Origin: Sandaracinus amylolyticus
GTDB taxonomy: Bacteria; Myxococcota_A; Polyangia; Polyangiales; Sandaracinaceae
DNA length: 64,000 nucleotides
Direction of reading: 5' to 3'
Assembly: GCF_000737325.1 (NCBI RefSeq)
Contig: NZ_CP011125.1
Coordinates: forward strand, 6,820,001 to 6,884,000
The translations under genes and the position numbers were made by a program. This document shows positions 52,168-61,365 of this stretch, piece after piece (position 1 is the stretch's first letter; each line of letters opens with the position of its first letter). The notes under the pieces are model-generated. The model was not told the DNA's origin, did not search any database, and worked only from the letters and a program-made list of their open reading frames with translations.

Positions 52168-53441
52168 GCGAGACGACTCGCGAGATCCCCGGGCTGCGCG
52201 CGATGGCGATCGTTCGGTGGATGCTGCTCGTCGCGATCGCCGCGCTGGCCGCCGGCACGTGGTGGACGTACGTGCTGCGCGAGGAGCCGGCGAGCGAGGG
52301 CGAAGCGCGCTTCTACTGCCCGATGCACCCGCAGATCCGCTCGGCGACGCCCGGGACCTGCCCGATCTGTTACATGCGGCTCGAGCCGATCCCCGACGAG
52401 ACGACCGGCGCGCACGATCACGCGGAGCACGCAGAGGAGCCTCCGCCGAGCGTCGAGCCCGTCGCGGTGATGCTCACGACCGAGCGCGTGCAGCGCGCAG
52501 GGATCGCGACCGAGGTCGTGCGTCGCGTGCCGCTCGAGCGGTCGGCGCGATGGGCCGCGGTGATCGAGGCGCGCGAGGGCGCGCGCGCCGAGGTGCGAGT
52601 CCGCGCCGACGCGTTCGTGGAGCGGCTCGTGGTGCGCGAGCCCGGCGTGCGCGTTCGCGCGGGCCAAGTGCTCGCGCACGTGTACGCGCCCGACGTCTTG
52701 CGCGCCGCGGAGGAGCTGCGCGTCGCGCGGCGCTGGCCCGCGATCCCCGGCGCGGAGCACGCGGAGACGCCGCCCGTCGACGCCGCGCTGCGCGAGCGAT
52801 TGGTGCTCCTCGGAGTCTCCGACCCGGACATCGACGCGCTGATCGCGGGCTCGTCGCGGACGGTCCCGCTGCGCGCGCCGATCGCCGGGCACGTCACCGC
52901 GATCGGCGCGACGCGCGGTGGGTACGCGACCCCGGAGACCGCGCTCTTCGAGATCACGGATCTCTCGCAGGTGCGCGTGGTCGCGTCGGCGAGCGCGAGC
53001 GAGCTCGACCTGCGCGACGGTGACGCGCAGTTCGTGTCGCGCGACGGCGGTGACCCGATCGCGCTCGCGCTCGAGCTGATCGAGCCGCGCGTCGAGACGG
53101 ATACCCGCACCGCGCGCGTTCGATTCCTCGCGCGCAACCCCGACGTCACGCTCCTGCCCGGCGCCATCGGCGAGGTGCGCATCGAGGGAACGACGAGCGA
53201 GCAGCTCGTGGTCTCGCGCGATGCGGTGATCGACACCGGCGAGTCCCGCTACGTGTTCGTCGCGCGCGAGGGCGGGCTGTTCGAGCCGCGCCGCGTCGAG
53301 CTCGGCGCGCTGATCGGCGAGCACCGCGTGATCACGTCCGGGCTCGAGCCCGGCGAGCGCGTCGTCATCCGAGGCGCGTTCGTGCTCGACTCCGAGAGCC
53401 GCCTGCACGCGGCGCTCGCACCGAGCGAGGCCGGCGAATGA
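52164..53441 (+). CDS. cusB: RND efflux adaptor, CusB-like, with heavy-metal-binding domain
   Basis: 425 residues. N-terminal span about 16-37. A heavy-metal-binding domain (about 50-75) has YCPMHPQIRSATPGTCPIC followed by YMRLEP: Cys/Met/His residues that in CusB-type adaptors carry Cu or Ag. A His-rich patch (DHAEHAEE) follows. The membrane-fusion core contains VRVRADAFVERLVV, VRVRAGQVLAHVYAP, VPLRAPIAGHVTAIGATRGGY and RFLARNPDVTLLPGAIGEVRI. It links the inner-membrane pump to the outer-membrane channel. It overlaps the pump gene by 4 bases. The gene symbol is given by family resemblance only. Confidence 0.9.
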   Translation: MSETTREIPGLRAMAIVRWMLLVAIAALAAGTWWTYVLREEPASEGEARFYCPMHPQIRSATPGTCPICYMRLEPIPDETTGAHDHAEHAEEPPPSVEPVAVMLTTERVQRAGIATEVVRRVPLERSARWAAVIEAREGARAEVRVRADAFVERLVVREPGVRVRAGQVLAHVYAPDVLRAAEELRVARRWPAIPGAEHAETPPVDAALRERLVLLGVSDPDIDALIAGSSRTVPLRAPIAGHVTAIGATRGGYATPETALFEITDLSQVRVVASASASELDLRDGDAQFVSRDGGDPIALALELIEPRVETDTRTARVRFLARNPDVTLLPGAIGEVRIEGTTSEQLVVSRDAVIDTGESRYVFVAREGGLFEPRRVELGALIGEHRVITSGLEPGERVVIRGAFVLDSESRLHAALAPSEAGE

Positions 53442-56400
53442 TCGCGCGCATCATCGATGCGTGCGCGCACCACCGCGGGCTCGTGCTGCTCGCCGGCCTG
53501 GCGCTCGGGATCGCGGGATGGGTCGCGATGCAGCGCGTCCCGCTCGACGCGATCCCGGATCTCTCCGATCCGCAGGTGATCGTCTTCACGGAGTGGGAAG
53601 GACGATCGCCCACGCTGATCGAAGATCAGATCACGTATCCGATCGTCACCGCGCTGCTCGGCGCGCCGCGGGTCGTCGAGGTGCGCGGGCAGAGCATGTT
53701 CGGGATGTCGTTCGTGTACGTGGTGTTCGAAGAGGGCACCGATCCGTACTGGGCGCGATCACGCGTGCTCGAGCAGCTGCAGAGCGCGAGCGCGCGTCTG
53801 CCCGCGGGCGTCGCGCCGCGGCTCGGGCCCGACGCGAGCGGCATCGGGTGGATCTACCAGTACGCGCTCGTCGATACGTCGGGCACCCACGATCTCGGCG
53901 AGCTGCGCACGCTGCAGGACTTCTCGATCCGCTACGCGCTCGCGAGCGTTCCGGGCGTGGCCGAGGTCGCGAGCGTCGGCGGGTTCCTGCCGCAGTATCA
54001 GGTGACGCTCGACCCCGCGCGGCTGCGTGCGCACGGCTTGTCGGTGCCCGAGGTCGCCGACGCGATCCGCCGCAGCAACCAGGACGTCGGCGGGCGCCTG
54101 CTCGAGATGTCGGAGCGCGAGTACGTCGTGCGCGGGCGCGGCTACCTGCAGGGAAGCGAGGACCTCGAGCGCGTCGTGGTGCGTCGCTCCGAGAGCGGCG
54201 CCGCGCTCACCGTCGGCGACCTCGGCACCGTGCGCGTCGGCGGCGATCTGCGTCGCGGGGCGGCCGACTGGAACGGCGAGGGCGAGGTCGTCTCGGGCAT
54301 CGTCGTGATGCGCCAGGGCGAGAACGCGCTCGACGTGATCCGCCGCGTCGAGGCGCGCATCGACGAGATCGCGCCCTCGCTGCCCGACGGTGTCGAGCTG
54401 CGCGCGGTCTACGATCGATCGGCGCTGATCGAGCGCGCGATCGACACGCTGCGGCACGCGCTCACGGAGGAGATGATCGTCGTCGCGCTCGTCATCCTCC
54501 TCTTCCTGCTGCACGTGCGATCGGCGCTGCTCCCGATCATCGCGCTGCCGCTCGCGGTGCTCATCGCGTTCATCCCGATGGCGCTCTTCGGCATGCCCGC
54601 GACGATCATGTCGCTCGGCGGGATCGCCATCGCGATCGGCGCGACGGTCGACGCCGAGATCGTGATGGTCGAGGCCGCGCACAAGAAGCTCGAGCACGCA
54701 CCGCCCGACCTCACACCGGAGCAGCGGCAGAAGCTGCTCGCCGACGCGGCGCACGAGGTCACGCCCGCGATCTTCTTCTCGCTGCTCATCGTCGCGGTCT
54801 CGTTCATCCCGGTGTTCGGCCTCACCGGACAAGCGGGGCGCCTCTTCCGCCCGCTCGCGTTCACCAAGACGTGCGTGATGCTCTCGGCCGCGCTGCTGTC
54901 GATCACCGTCGCGCCCGCGATGCGCGATCTGCTCATCCGCGGGAAGATCCGCAGCGAGGAGCACCATCCCGTCTCGCGCATCGTGCGGCGCTTCTACGAG
55001 CCCTTCGTGCACGTCGCGCTCGAGAACCCGCGCACCACGCTGCTCATCGGGCTCTTCGCCGTGCTCTCCGCGCTGCCGCTCGTGCCGCGGCTCGGCAGCG
55101 AGTTCATGCCGCCGCTCGACGAAGGCGACCTGCTCTACATGCCGACGACGTTCCCCGGCATCTCGATCGAAGAAGCGCGACGGCAGATGCAGATCCAGGA
55201 CGCACTGCTCCGCGAGTTCCCCGAGGTCGAGAACGTGCTCGGCAAGGTCGGGCGCGCCGACACGCCGACCGATCCCGCGCCGCTCTCGATGGCGGAGACC
55301 GTCGTGCAGCTGAAGCCGCGCAGCGCGTGGCGCACGCGCTACGAGCGCCGCTGGTACCACGGGCACGCGCCGTCGTGGATGCGCCCCGCGCTGACCGCGA
55401 TCTGGCCGGAATTCCGCACGATCACGCGCGAGGAGCTCGTCGACGAGATGAACGCACGGCTGCGTCTCGTGGGCTGGACGAACGCGTTCACCCAGCCGAT
55501 CCGCAACCGCATCGACATGCTCGCGACCGGCATCCGGACGCCGGTCGGGATCAAGGTGCACGGCCACGACCTGCTCGAGATCGAGCGCGCGGGCATCGCG
55601 ATCGAGCGCGTCGTCAACCAAGTGCCGGGCACGCGCAGCGTGCTGTTCGAGCGTCAACAAGGCGGCGTGTACCTCGACGTCGTGCCCGATCGCGACGCGC
55701 TCGCGCGCTACGGGCTGACGATCGAGGACGTGAACGAGGTCGTCGAGCGCGCGATCGGAGGCGACGAGATCACCACGACGATCGAGGGGCGCGCGCGCTT
55801 CGGCGTGAGCGTGCGGTACGCGGAGGACTTCCGCTCGAGCCCCGAGGCGATCGCGGACGCGCTCGTGCCGGTGGGCGAAGGACGTCACGTCGCGCTGCGC
55901 GAGGTCGCGGACGTGCGCGTCGAGGCAGGCCCGCCGATGGTGCGCGACGAGAGCGGCATGCTGGTCGGCTACGTCTACGTCGACGTCGACGAAGGGCGTG
56001 ATCTCGGCAGCTACGTGGAGGAGGCGCGCGCCGCGGTGGAGAGCGCGATCGCGCGCGGTGCGATCACGCTGCCGGAAGGCGGGCACCTGCGCTGGACGGG
56101 CCAGTACGAGCTGATGCTCGAGACCGAGGCGCGCATGAAGATCCTGATCCCGCTCGCGCTCCTCGCGGTGATCCTGCTGCTCTATCTGCAGTTCCGCGAT
56201 CTCACGGAGGTCCTGATCGTCTTGCTCAGCGTGCCGTTCGCGCTCGTGGGCAGCGTGTGGGCGCTCTGGCTGCTCGACTATCACCTGTCGACCGCGGTCT
56301 GGGTCGGCGTGATCGCCCTGATCGGCCTCGCGGCGCAGACCGGCGTCGTGATGATCGTCTACATCGATCAAGCGTACGAGAAGCGGCTGCGCGAAGGACG

Positions 56401-56917
56401 CATCCGCACGCTCGCCGACATCGTCGACGCGCACGCCGAGGGCACCATCCAGCGCGTGCGGCCGAAGCTGATGACGGTCGGCACGATGCTCGTCGGGCTC
56501 GTGCCGCTGCTCTGGGCCGAGGGCTCGGGCGCCGACGTGATGAAGCGCATCGCCGCGCCGATGGTCGGCGGATTGATCACGAGCGCGTTCCTCACGCTCG
56601 AGCTCATCCCGGTCGTCTACACGTACTGGCGCAACGAGCAGCTCGTGCACCGTCGCATCGCGGACGCCGCGCCCGAGATGCTGCTCGAGCTGCGGAAGAT
56701 CATCGTGATCGTCCAGGCATCGGCGGCGCTGCTCGTGGCCTCGCTCGCGCTGCGGCTCTACGTCGACGGCTACGACGCTGCGCTGACCACGGCGCACGTG
56801 GCGGGCGCGGGAGGACTCGTGCTCGGCGCGATCGTGTATGGATGGGCGCGCCGCCGCGCGCTCGGTGTGATCTCGGGCCGCGCGCCCACGGACCTGGTAG
56901 GAGAGTCGAATGTCTGA
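53438..56917 (+). CDS. cusA: Heavy-metal RND efflux pump, CusA/CzcA type
   Basis: 1159 residues, about 100 longer than typical CusA. Twelve spans in the RND layout with two large periplasmic loops. Signature N-terminus VPLDAIPDLSDPQVIVFTEWEGRSP...QITYPI is specific for the heavy-metal subgroup. The fourth span carries GATVDAEIVMVEAAHKKLE with the proton-relay acidic residues. The second half holds PGISIEEARRQM, GRADTPTDPAPLSMAE, RIDMLATGIRTPVGIKVHG and QVPGTRSVL. The extra C-terminal ~80 residues include two more hydrophobic segments (IIVIVQASAALLVASLALRL, GAGGLVLGAIVYGW). It pumps Cu(I)/Ag(I) or divalent metal out using the proton gradient; the metal type is inferred from neighbours. Confidence 0.95.
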   Translation: MIARIIDACAHHRGLVLLAGLALGIAGWVAMQRVPLDAIPDLSDPQVIVFTEWEGRSPTLIEDQITYPIVTALLGAPRVVEVRGQSMFGMSFVYVVFEEGTDPYWARSRVLEQLQSASARLPAGVAPRLGPDASGIGWIYQYALVDTSGTHDLGELRTLQDFSIRYALASVPGVAEVASVGGFLPQYQVTLDPARLRAHGLSVPEVADAIRRSNQDVGGRLLEMSEREYVVRGRGYLQGSEDLERVVVRRSESGAALTVGDLGTVRVGGDLRRGAADWNGEGEVVSGIVVMRQGENALDVIRRVEARIDEIAPSLPDGVELRAVYDRSALIERAIDTLRHALTEEMIVVALVILLFLLHVRSALLPIIALPLAVLIAFIPMALFGMPATIMSLGGIAIAIGATVDAEIVMVEAAHKKLEHAPPDLTPEQRQKLLADAAHEVTPAIFFSLLIVAVSFIPVFGLTGQAGRLFRPLAFTKTCVMLSAALLSITVAPAMRDLLIRGKIRSEEHHPVSRIVRRFYEPFVHVALENPRTTLLIGLFAVLSALPLVPRLGSEFMPPLDEGDLLYMPTTFPGISIEEARRQMQIQDALLREFPEVENVLGKVGRADTPTDPAPLSMAETVVQLKPRSAWRTRYERRWYHGHAPSWMRPALTAIWPEFRTITREELVDEMNARLRLVGWTNAFTQPIRNRIDMLATGIRTPVGIKVHGHDLLEIERAGIAIERVVNQVPGTRSVLFERQQGGVYLDVVPDRDALARYGLTIEDVNEVVERAIGGDEITTTIEGRARFGVSVRYAEDFRSSPEAIADALVPVGEGRHVALREVADVRVEAGPPMVRDESGMLVGYVYVDVDEGRDLGSYVEEARAAVESAIARGAITLPEGGHLRWTGQYELMLETEARMKILIPLALLAVILLLYLQFRDLTEVLIVLLSVPFALVGSVWALWLLDYHLSTAVWVGVIALIGLAAQTGVVMIVYIDQAYEKRLREGRIRTLADIVDAHAEGTIQRVRPKLMTVGTMLVGLVPLLWAEGSGADVMKRIAAPMVGGLITSAFLTLELIPVVYTYWRNEQLVHRRIADAAPEMLLELRKIIVIVQASAALLVASLALRLYVDGYDAALTTAHVAGAGGLVLGAIVYGWARRRALGVISGRAPTDLVGESNV

Positions 56918-57266
56918 TGCTCGTCGTGTCTTCGTCGTGATCGGGATCGCGCTCGCGAGCGCGTGTGGATCGAGCGCGGCGACGCCGCCGAACCCCGATG
57001 GGCGCCCCGAGATCGCGGTGCGCGTCGGCGCGGAGGGGTACGATCCCGCCGAGGTCACCGCGGCCGCCGGGGCCCCGGTGCGCCTGGTGTTCACGCGCAC
57101 GACCGACGAGGGCTGCGGTCAGCAGCTCGTGTTCCCGTCGCTCGACATCCGCCGCGATCTGCCGCTGAACGAGCCCGTCGCCGTCGATCTCACGATGCCC
57201 GCCGATGGCCGCGTGCGCTTCACGTGCGGCATGGACATGTACGACGGCGCGCTGGTCGCTCGGTGA
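56910..57266 (+). CDS. Cupredoxin-like lipoprotein, metal-handling
   Basis: 118 residues, overlapping the pump stop by 8 bases. Signal with lipobox ASAC (C19). The mature domain is a small cupredoxin-type beta sandwich: EIAVRVGAEGYDPAEVTAAA, VRLVFTRTTDEGCGQQLVFPSL, VDLTMPADGRVRFTCGMDMY. The paired Cys (DEGCGQ, FTCGMD) and Met in the last loop are candidate Cu ligands. Such domains bind copper or silver in the periplasm and hand it to efflux pumps, a job done by CusF in Enterobacteria. It is the last gene of the + strand operon; its stop directly abuts that of cobC. Confidence 0.83.
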   Translation: MSDARRVFVVIGIALASACGSSAATPPNPDGRPEIAVRVGAEGYDPAEVTAAAGAPVRLVFTRTTDEGCGQQLVFPSLDIRRDLPLNEPVAVDLTMPADGRVRFTCGMDMYDGALVAR

Positions 57267-57797
57267 TCACCGGCGGCGATGCACCGCGTCGACCGCGAGG
57301 TGCGTGATCGCGAGCGACATCGCATCCGTCCACGCGGTGCCGTCCACGATCACGCGCAGCGCGCGCGCGACGCCGGCGTGGGCGACGAGCAGCGCGTCGT
57401 GCTCGAGCTCGTCCCACCACGCGCGCACTCTCGCCTCGACGTCGCGCGCGCTCTCGCCGCCGGGCGCGCCTTCGTGCTCCCACGCGCGCATCCACCGCTC
57501 GAGCGCACCAGGATCGATCTCGTCCCACGCACGACCGTCGAACGAGCCGTGATCGATCTCGAGCAAGCGCGTGTCGACGCGATGGGGCACGCCGAGCGTC
57601 CGCGCGACGATCGACGCAGGAACGGCGCATCGCGAGAGCGGAGACGACCACACGGCGTGCACACCGTGCCCCGCGATGCGCTCGACGATCACGCGAGCCG
57701 CGTCGACGTGCGCGAGCTCGACGTCGACCTCGGTGCGTCCGATGCAGCGCCCGCTCGCATGCGTCGGCGCGTGTCGGATGACGACGAGCGACGTCAT
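57267..57797 (-). CDS. cobC: Alpha-ribazole phosphatase-like histidine phosphatase (CobC)
   Basis: 176 residues from ATG 57797, overlapping cobS by 4 bases. Phosphoglycerate-mutase superfamily: RHAPTHASGRCIGRTEVDVEL (Ala replaces the usual Gly after the catalytic His), SSPLSRC, a DHGSFDGRAWDE proton-donor region, and the second His in LLVAHAGVARAL. In a cobalamin operon this position and fold fit removal of the phosphate from alpha-ribazole-phosphate or from the finished cobalamin phosphate. A general histidine phosphatase is the alternative. Confidence 0.85.
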   Translation of the reverse strand: MTSLVVIRHAPTHASGRCIGRTEVDVELAHVDAARVIVERIAGHGVHAVWSSPLSRCAVPASIVARTLGVPHRVDTRLLEIDHGSFDGRAWDEIDPGALERWMRAWEHEGAPGGESARDVEARVRAWWDELEHDALLVAHAGVARALRVIVDGTAWTDAMSLAITHLAVDAVHRRR

Positions 57798-58558
57798 GCT
57801 CCGGCCGTCATCGCGAGCGCGAGCAGCACGACGCACTCGCCGACTTGCTCGGTCGCGCCGAGGAAGTCACCGGTGATCCCGCCCGCACGCACGATGAATC
57901 GCCAGGTGCAGATCGCAGCCGCGACCGCGAGCGCGACGAGCACCACGGCCACGCGCACCGCGCTCAGGCCGCATGCCATCGCGCTCGCGATCACGATCGC
58001 CGTGAGGAACGTCGCGACCCACGCCTGACGCGGCCCGCCGCGCGTGAGATGACGGCTCTTGCTGTGCTCGTCGTTCGTCACGTAGGGCAGCGCGGCCATC
58101 ATCCACACCGGCGGCGTCCGCGCGATGCATGCCGAGAGCACACAAGCGAGCAGCGCCTCGTGCTCGAGCCGCGCGAGCAGCGCGACGCGCAGCGCGAGCA
58201 CCACGAAGAGCGCCGCCGCGCCGAAGCTCCCGACGCGGCTGTCCTTGAGGATCACGAAGAGCTTCTCGCGATCGTACGCACCGCCGAGCGCATCGGCCGT
58301 GTCCGCCAGCCCATCCTCGTGGAACGCGCCGGTCAGCATCATCGAGAGCGCGACGCAGCAGATCGCAGCCGCCATCGCGCCCGCAGGAAGCAGCGCGAGC
58401 ATCACCACGCCCGCGATCGCGCCGAGCACGGCGCCGACGAGCGGGAAGTACGCGCCCGCCCAGCGAAAGTCGTCTTTCGTATACGGAAAGCCGCCGACCG
58501 GGATGCGCGTGAGGAACACGAACGCGGCGCGCGCGCCGCGGATCCACGGAACCGTCAT
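57794..58558 (-). CDS. cobS: Adenosylcobinamide-GDP ribazoletransferase (cobalamin synthase CobS)
   Basis: 254 residues, multi-span membrane enzyme. Diagnostic sequence: FLTRIPVG near the start, YFPLVGAVLGAIAGVV, GAFHEDGLADTADALGG (Mg site), ILKDSRVGSFGAAALF. It joins GDP-cobinamide to alpha-ribazole to make cobalamin. It overlaps cobT upstream and cobC downstream, each by 4 bases, so the three are made together. Confidence 0.96.
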   Translation of the reverse strand: MTVPWIRGARAAFVFLTRIPVGGFPYTKDDFRWAGAYFPLVGAVLGAIAGVVMLALLPAGAMAAAICCVALSMMLTGAFHEDGLADTADALGGAYDREKLFVILKDSRVGSFGAAALFVVLALRVALLARLEHEALLACVLSACIARTPPVWMMAALPYVTNDEHSKSRHLTRGGPRQAWVATFLTAIVIASAMACGLSAVRVAVVLVALAVAAAICTWRFIVRAGGITGDFLGATEQVGECVVLLALAMTAGA

Positions 58559-59592
58559 TCGCGATCCGGCACCGCCGCCTCCGCGAACGTCGCCATTCCT
58601 TCGTGGAGCGCGCACGCGAGATCGAGCAGCGGGAGCGCGGCGAGCGCGCCGCTCGCTTCGCCGAGCCGCATCCCGAGATCGAGCAGCGGACGCGCGCCGA
58701 GCGCGTCGAGCACCAGCCGATGCGCCGGCTCCGCCGAGCAGTGTCCGAAGATCACGCGCGCGCCGAGATCCGGCACGACGCGCGAGAGCGCGAGCAGCGA
58801 TGCCGCGACGACGTACCCGTCGGCGAGCACCACCGCGCGGCGCTGCATCGCCGCGTGCGCCGCGGCCGCCATCGCGAGCAGATCCCGGCCACCGACACGC
58901 GCGAGCACCGACCACGGATCGCGATCGCCGCCGAGCGCCGCGACGGCATCGCTCACCACGGCGCGCTTGCGCGCGATTCCTTCGCCATCGAGGCCCGTGC
59001 CCGGCCCGACGGTGCGCTCGGCCGGGATATCGAGCAGCGCCGACACGACCGCGGCTGCGGCCGTCGTGTTGCCGATCCCGATCTCGCCGAGCACCAGCAC
59101 CGCGAGCTCGTCGATCGCGCTCACGGCGTCGACCGCGGCACGCCGCACGCGCTGCGCGTCATCGGGCGACACCGCGCGCGCCTCGCGCAGATCGCCGAGG
59201 GCCACGTCCGCGACGTCGTCGCGGATCACGCGACGGCCGTCGCGCTGCGGAGGAACACGCGGAGCCGCGACACCGACGTCGAGCACGACCAGCGGCACTC
59301 CGAGCGACGCGCACATCACGCTCGCCGCCGCCCCACCCCGCGCGAGGTTGTCGATCATCGCGCGCGTCACCTCGGCCGGATACGCCGAGACGCCATGCTT
59401 CGTGACCGCGTGATCGCTCGCCGCGATCAGCGCCGTCGCGGGTCGGCTGCGCGGCCGGACGCGGCCTTGGATCGCCGCCATCGTCGCGACCACGTCCTCG
59501 AGCGCGCCGAGGCTGCCGCGCGGTTTGGTCAAGCTCGCTTGACGATCGCGCGCACGCGCCGTGGCGTCGTGATCGAGCGCCGGGAGCGTCAC
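58555..59592 (-). CDS. cobT: Nicotinate-nucleotide-dimethylbenzimidazole phosphoribosyltransferase CobT
   Basis: 345 residues from GTG 59592, overlapping the lipoprotein stop (GTGA). Typical CobT blocks: RQASLTKPRGSLGALEDV at the N-terminus, DHAVTKHGVSAYPAEVT, LGEIGIGNTTAAAAV, VGPGTGLDG and the C-terminal RLGEASGAL with the catalytic Glu at about 312. It makes alpha-ribazole-phosphate from the lower ligand base. No CobU/CobP gene is in the window, so the nucleotidyl-transfer step must be encoded elsewhere. Confidence 0.95.
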   Translation of the reverse strand: MTLPALDHDATARARDRQASLTKPRGSLGALEDVVATMAAIQGRVRPRSRPATALIAASDHAVTKHGVSAYPAEVTRAMIDNLARGGAAASVMCASLGVPLVVLDVGVAAPRVPPQRDGRRVIRDDVADVALGDLREARAVSPDDAQRVRRAAVDAVSAIDELAVLVLGEIGIGNTTAAAAVVSALLDIPAERTVGPGTGLDGEGIARKRAVVSDAVAALGGDRDPWSVLARVGGRDLLAMAAAAHAAMQRRAVVLADGYVVAASLLALSRVVPDLGARVIFGHCSAEPAHRLVLDALGARPLLDLGMRLGEASGALAALPLLDLACALHEGMATFAEAAVPDRE

Positions 59593-60356
59593 CGCGTCAC
59601 CACGTAGCGCGCGTACACGCCGTCGATGTCCGAGCCGTTGCTGGTCGGGTCGCGCGGATAGTTGCGTCCGGTCTCGGGGTTCACGCGCATCGCCGCGCTC
59701 TCGAGCCGCACGTAGCGCGCGCCCTCGCGACGAATCGACGCGCCCTCGCCTTCGTCGGGCAGCGACGAGAGATCGAACGCGTCGCCGCCCGCCGCGATGG
59801 GATCGAAGGGATCCACGTCGTTCGTCTCGACGTTCAGCAACACCGGCGTGATCCCCGCGAACCCGACCCAGTCCTCCGGCGCGATCGAGTACCTCGTCGG
59901 ATCTTCGGCCGCGTAGTCGTGCGGGAGATCGACCCACGTCTCTCCGTCGCGCGACACCGACACGATGATCGGGTCCATGAAGTTCCCGCTCGCGCCCGCG
60001 GCGCGGAACCCGTTCTCGAAGACGACGAGATCCGCGCCCGGTCCGTCGGCGATCACCGCGCCGCTCCAGCCGAGCACGAGGTGCGTGCGCGTCGCGTAGT
60101 CGAGCGAGTACACGTCGAACGAGCCCTGCGTCGGTCCGCCGCCGCGCACGCCGTTGATCGCCTTGTCGGGATCGCCGAACCCCTCGCCGGTCGCGCCCGG
60201 CGCGTCGACGATCTCGTCCGCGAGCACCGCTTCGTCGGGAAGCGGCGCCGCGGCATCGTCGCGAACGATCCCCGCATCGACATCCTGCGTCGCGCTTTCG
60301 CCGCACCCGACGAGCAACACGATCGCGACGCACCACGCACTTCGCTGCTGACCCAC
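59589..60356 (-). CDS. Riboswitch-led lipoprotein, cobalamin-locus surface protein
   Basis: 255 residues from GTG 60356; lipobox LVGC (C18). After an Asp/Ala linker the mature part is a beta-rich domain: GSFDVYSLDY, HLVLGWSGAVIADGPGADLVVFEN, DPIIVSVSRDGETWVDLPHDY, GFAGITPVLLN, AFDLSSLPDEGEGA and ARYVRLES. Similar surface lipoproteins occur in Bacteroidetes and Leptospira near vitamin B12 loci; I recall this from their motif pattern, so treat it as weak. It is the first gene after the cobalamin riboswitch and overlaps cobT, which argues for a role in cobalamin or cobinamide binding or uptake at the cell surface (inference). Confidence 0.75.
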   Translation of the reverse strand: MGQQRSAWCVAIVLLVGCGESATQDVDAGIVRDDAAAPLPDEAVLADEIVDAPGATGEGFGDPDKAINGVRGGGPTQGSFDVYSLDYATRTHLVLGWSGAVIADGPGADLVVFENGFRAAGASGNFMDPIIVSVSRDGETWVDLPHDYAAEDPTRYSIAPEDWVGFAGITPVLLNVETNDVDPFDPIAAGGDAFDLSSLPDEGEGASIRREGARYVRLESAAMRVNPETGRNYPRDPTSNGSDIDGVYARYVVTR

Positions 60357-60447
60357 GAGTCCCTCGCCGCCATTCCGCGGTTCCGGCCGTGTCCGCGCGA
60401 CGTCCCTCGAGTCGCGTGGACCGCCCGCGCACCGGGCGCGGGCACTC

Positions 60448-60628
60448 TCGGCAGGTCTTCGGGCTCGCAGGCGTGGCTCTCGAGGAGCCTCCTACTGATC
60501 GTGCCTTCCCGCGCCCACAGGCGCAGTGGTCGCCACGACGTTCGTTCCTGCACACCGCTGCGGGGCAGCGCCGGAGTCGCACCGGCTTCCCTCGAGGCGA
60601 GCGTTCGCGACGCCCGCACCGAAAGCAG
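60448..60628 (-). promoter_or_regulatory. Cobalamin (B12) riboswitch
   Basis: Read on the minus strand, 5' to 3', the conserved blocks appear in the right order: CGGTGCGGGCGTC, then AGGGAAGCCGGTGCGACTCC, GCTGCCCCGCAGCGGTG, ACCACTG, GGGAAGGCAC, AGTAGGAGGC and GAGCCCGAAGACCTGCC. These are the signature boxes of the cobalamin aptamer. A 7-base-pair hairpin (60424-60442) lies just downstream and could be part of the expression platform. It has no T-tract, so control at translation or by Rho is more likely than intrinsic termination. It is followed after about 90 bases by the lipoprotein-cobT-cobS-cobC operon. Confidence 0.93.
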
Positions 60629-60687
60629 CGCCGAGCGTGGCCAGCGAGGCGACGCGCGTCAACCGGGCGTGCGCTACGGTGCGCGCG

Positions 60688-61365
60688 ATGATCGTCGACG
60701 TCGTCATTCCCGCGCTCGACGAAGAGCGTGCGCTGCCGCTGGTGCTCGCGGAGATCCCACGCGACGTCGTGAGGCGCGTCGTCGTGTGCGACAACGGCTC
60801 GCGCGATCGCACCGCCGATATCGCGCGCGAAGGCGGCGCGATCGTGGTGCACGAGCCGCGGCGCGGATACGGCTCGGCGTGCCTGCGCGCGCTCGCCGAG
60901 ATCGCGTCGGAGCCGCCCGACGTGGTCGTGTTCCTCGATGGCGATCGCAGCGATCATCCGAGCGAGATCACACGCCTGCTCGAGGCGATCTCGAGCGGCG
61001 CCGACCTCGTGATCGGCTCGCGCGTGCTCGGACGGCGCGAGCGCGGCTCGCTCACGCCGCAGCAGATCGCGGGCAACGCCGTCGCGTGCGTCGCGCTGCG
61101 TCTGCTCTACGGCGCGCGCTACACCGATCTCGGTCCGTTCCGCGCGATTCGCTGGAGCGCGCTGCAGAAGCTCGACATGGGCGATCCCGACTACGGCTGG
61201 ACGGTCGAGATGCAGATCAAAGCGGCGCGACGCGGGCTGCGACACGCCGAAGTGCCAGTCTCCTATCGACGTCGCGTCGGAGTCTCGAAGGTGAGCGGCA
61301 CGGTACGAGGCACCGTGATGGCGTCGATCACGATCCTCCGCTGGCTCGCACGACACGCGCACTGA
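60688..61365 (+). CDS. Glycosyltransferase family 2 (DPM/DPG synthase-like)
   Basis: 225 residues from ATG 60688. GT-A fold: VVIPALDEERALPLVLAEIP, VCDNGSRDRTADIAREGG, VVFLDGDRSDHPSEI (the Asp-x-Asp-like metal site), IGSRVLGRRERGSLTPQQI and RYTDLGPFRAIRWSAL. It lacks the C-terminal membrane spans of some family members. It probably makes a lipid-linked sugar or extends a surface glycan. It is divergent from the riboswitch operon, and its 3' end overlaps the convergent rhodanese gene by 38 bases. Confidence 0.9.
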   Translation: MIVDVVIPALDEERALPLVLAEIPRDVVRRVVVCDNGSRDRTADIAREGGAIVVHEPRRGYGSACLRALAEIASEPPDVVVFLDGDRSDHPSEITRLLEAISSGADLVIGSRVLGRRERGSLTPQQIAGNAVACVALRLLYGARYTDLGPFRAIRWSALQKLDMGDPDYGWTVEMQIKAARRGLRHAEVPVSYRRRVGVSKVSGTVRGTVMASITILRWLARHAH

